Assembly: GCF_022448905.1 (NCBI RefSeq)
Contig: NZ_JAKVCW010000008.1
Span: forward strand, 162,684 to 226,683
Source of the DNA: Shimia sp.
Lineage (GTDB): Bacteria > Pseudomonadota > Alphaproteobacteria > Rhodobacterales > Rhodobacteraceae
Direction: 5' to 3'
Length of the DNA stretch: 64,000 nt
Part shown: positions 63,428-64,000 of the stretch, in pieces
Layout of the letters: the number at the start of each line of letters is the position of its first letter
Position numbering within the stretch: the stretch's first letter is position 1
Notes under the pieces: generated by a model
Seen by the model: the letters and a program-made list of their open reading frames with translations, nothing else
The model's database searches: none
What the model was told of the DNA's origin: nothing
Position numbers and translations under genes: made by a program

Positions 63428-63832
63428 ATGAGCAGCAAAAATATCGAACGTCTCGGCGATGACCGCACCGGTGCAGGCGGACAACCCCTGCCATTTGCCC
63501 CGGCCGTGCGCGCTGGCGACTTTGTCTTCATCTCCGGCCAGGTGGCCATGAAAGAAAACGGCGAGATCGAAGACGGCGGCATCGAAAGCCAGACCCGCCG
63601 CACCATGGAAAACCTGATCAAAGCGCTGGAACTGGCCGATTGCACCCTGGAAGACATCGCCAAAGTGGGCGTCTGGCTCGACGATCCGCGCGACTTCTGG
63701 ACCTTTAACCGGGTGTACGCCAGCTACTTCCCTAACGGCGGCCCGGCACGCTCCACCGTACGTTCCCAGATCATGGTCGACGCAAAAGTCGAAATCGACG
63801 CCGTGGTCTACAAGCCGCTCGACAAAGACTAA
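63428..63832 (+). CDS. RidA family protein
   Basis: 134 aa YjgF/RidA fold. It has a FISGQVAM strand near residue 35, a KALELADCTLEDIAKVGVWL helix, and the active-site arginine candidate in GPARSTVRSQIMVDAKVEIDAVVY near 104. RidA hydrolyses reactive enamine/imine products of PLP enzymes such as 2-aminoacrylate. That fits a dehydratase role for the preceding PLP enzyme. Last gene of the operon. Some family members have other hydrolase activities. Confidence 0.9.
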   Translation: MSSKNIERLGDDRTGAGGQPLPFAPAVRAGDFVFISGQVAMKENGEIEDGGIESQTRRTMENLIKALELADCTLEDIAKVGVWLDDPRDFWTFNRVYASYFPNGGPARSTVRSQIMVDAKVEIDAVVYKPLDKD

Positions 63833-63855
63833 GTTCTAAACGACTAGACCATCCG

Positions 63856-63889
63856 CATGGCCCGCCAATCGGTGGGCCATGTGTCGCTT
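63856..63889 (+). terminator. Probable terminator after the ridA-type gene
   Basis: An 11-bp stem with one G-U pair (63856-63866 with 63871-63881), a 4-base loop, then a weak TGTCGCTTT tail. Confidence 0.65.
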
Positions 63890-63984
63890 TAATGACCGCG
63901 ATGAGGGAGCCAACCAACACGCAAAAAGCCGCGCAAAAGCATCTCGCCGTTGCGACAAACAAGTGACCGAGTTTGGAAGAAAAT

Positions 63985-64000
63985 TGGTGCCCAGAAGAGG
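63985..64000 (-). tRNA. 3' end of a tRNA gene (partial, probably tRNA-Leu)
   Basis: On the minus strand the last 16 bases read CCTCTTCTGGGCACCA: a CCTCT T-stem half, a TCTGGGC acceptor half, discriminator A and encoded CCA. The acceptor and T-stem ends match the tRNA-Leu type common in this group. The rest lies beyond the window, so the anticodon is unseen. Confidence 0.55.

Overview
The window looks like the chromosome of a marine alphaproteobacterium of the Rhodobacteraceae, most likely the Roseobacter group. Pointers are the GC-rich, dense gene layout, two TRAP transporters, petP-petR next to xseB-ispA-dxs, a malonyl-CoA synthetase, and dispersed intergenic GC-rich repeats of a kind common in this group. 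Nearly all of the sequence is coding. The only gene-free stretch above 300 bases is 48626-48974. No insertion sequence, prophage or CRISPR array was seen. One gene (AI-2E family, 25669-26753) is frameshifted, and the right edge holds the 3' end of a minus-strand tRNA.

Layout. 1-7.1 kb: a TRAP substrate-binding protein, cysteine synthase, an HU protein, and an AMP nucleosidase-adenine deaminase pair divergent from a class II aldolase. 7.1-13.6 kb: a GATase1-AraC regulator divergent from an acyl-CoA module (acyl-CoA dehydrogenase, SelW-like protein, ADP-forming acyl-CoA synthetase, enoyl-CoA hydratase) and an SDR protein. 13.7-19 kb, minus strand: petP-petR, an HDAC-like protein, xseB, ispA and dxs. 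19-25.6 kb: ilvE, matB, a DMT exporter, an HD protein, aroC, a VOC protein and a K+ channel. 25.7-32.1 kb: the broken AI-2E gene with an HlyD/DUF2955 efflux pair, a second DMT exporter, and a ccdA-thioredoxin-msrB-msrA redox group. 32.1-36.4 kb: two GSTs, queG, mtgA, DUF4189 and DUF4345 proteins. 36.5-45.2 kb: the glutamate synthase genes, with two unrelated genes lodged between gltD and gltB, then uppP and rpsT.

45.3-56.7 kb is the most interesting part. A hybrid sensor kinase with an extra C-terminal domain is transcribed away from a family-5 ABC importer operon that ends in a GNAT protein and a cytoplasmic GH20 beta-N-acetylhexosaminidase. Gene order, protein lengths, the His-to-Asp spacing in the kinase and the C-terminal domain all recall the Vibrio ChiS/chitin-oligosaccharide-binding-protein locus. 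I propose an alphaproteobacterial version of this chitin-oligosaccharide sensing and uptake system. The leader before the binding protein can form four stem-loops.

56.7-63.9 kb: an RpiR regulator divergent from a complete TRAP transporter (DctQMP), an M81 family metallohydrolase, a D-threonine aldolase/D-serine dehydratase family PLP enzyme and RidA. This looks like one inducible catabolic operon for an amino-acid-like compound, with two similar palindromic candidate operators in the divergent promoter. Functions are assigned from recognised motifs and family resemblance read by eye; no database search was possible.
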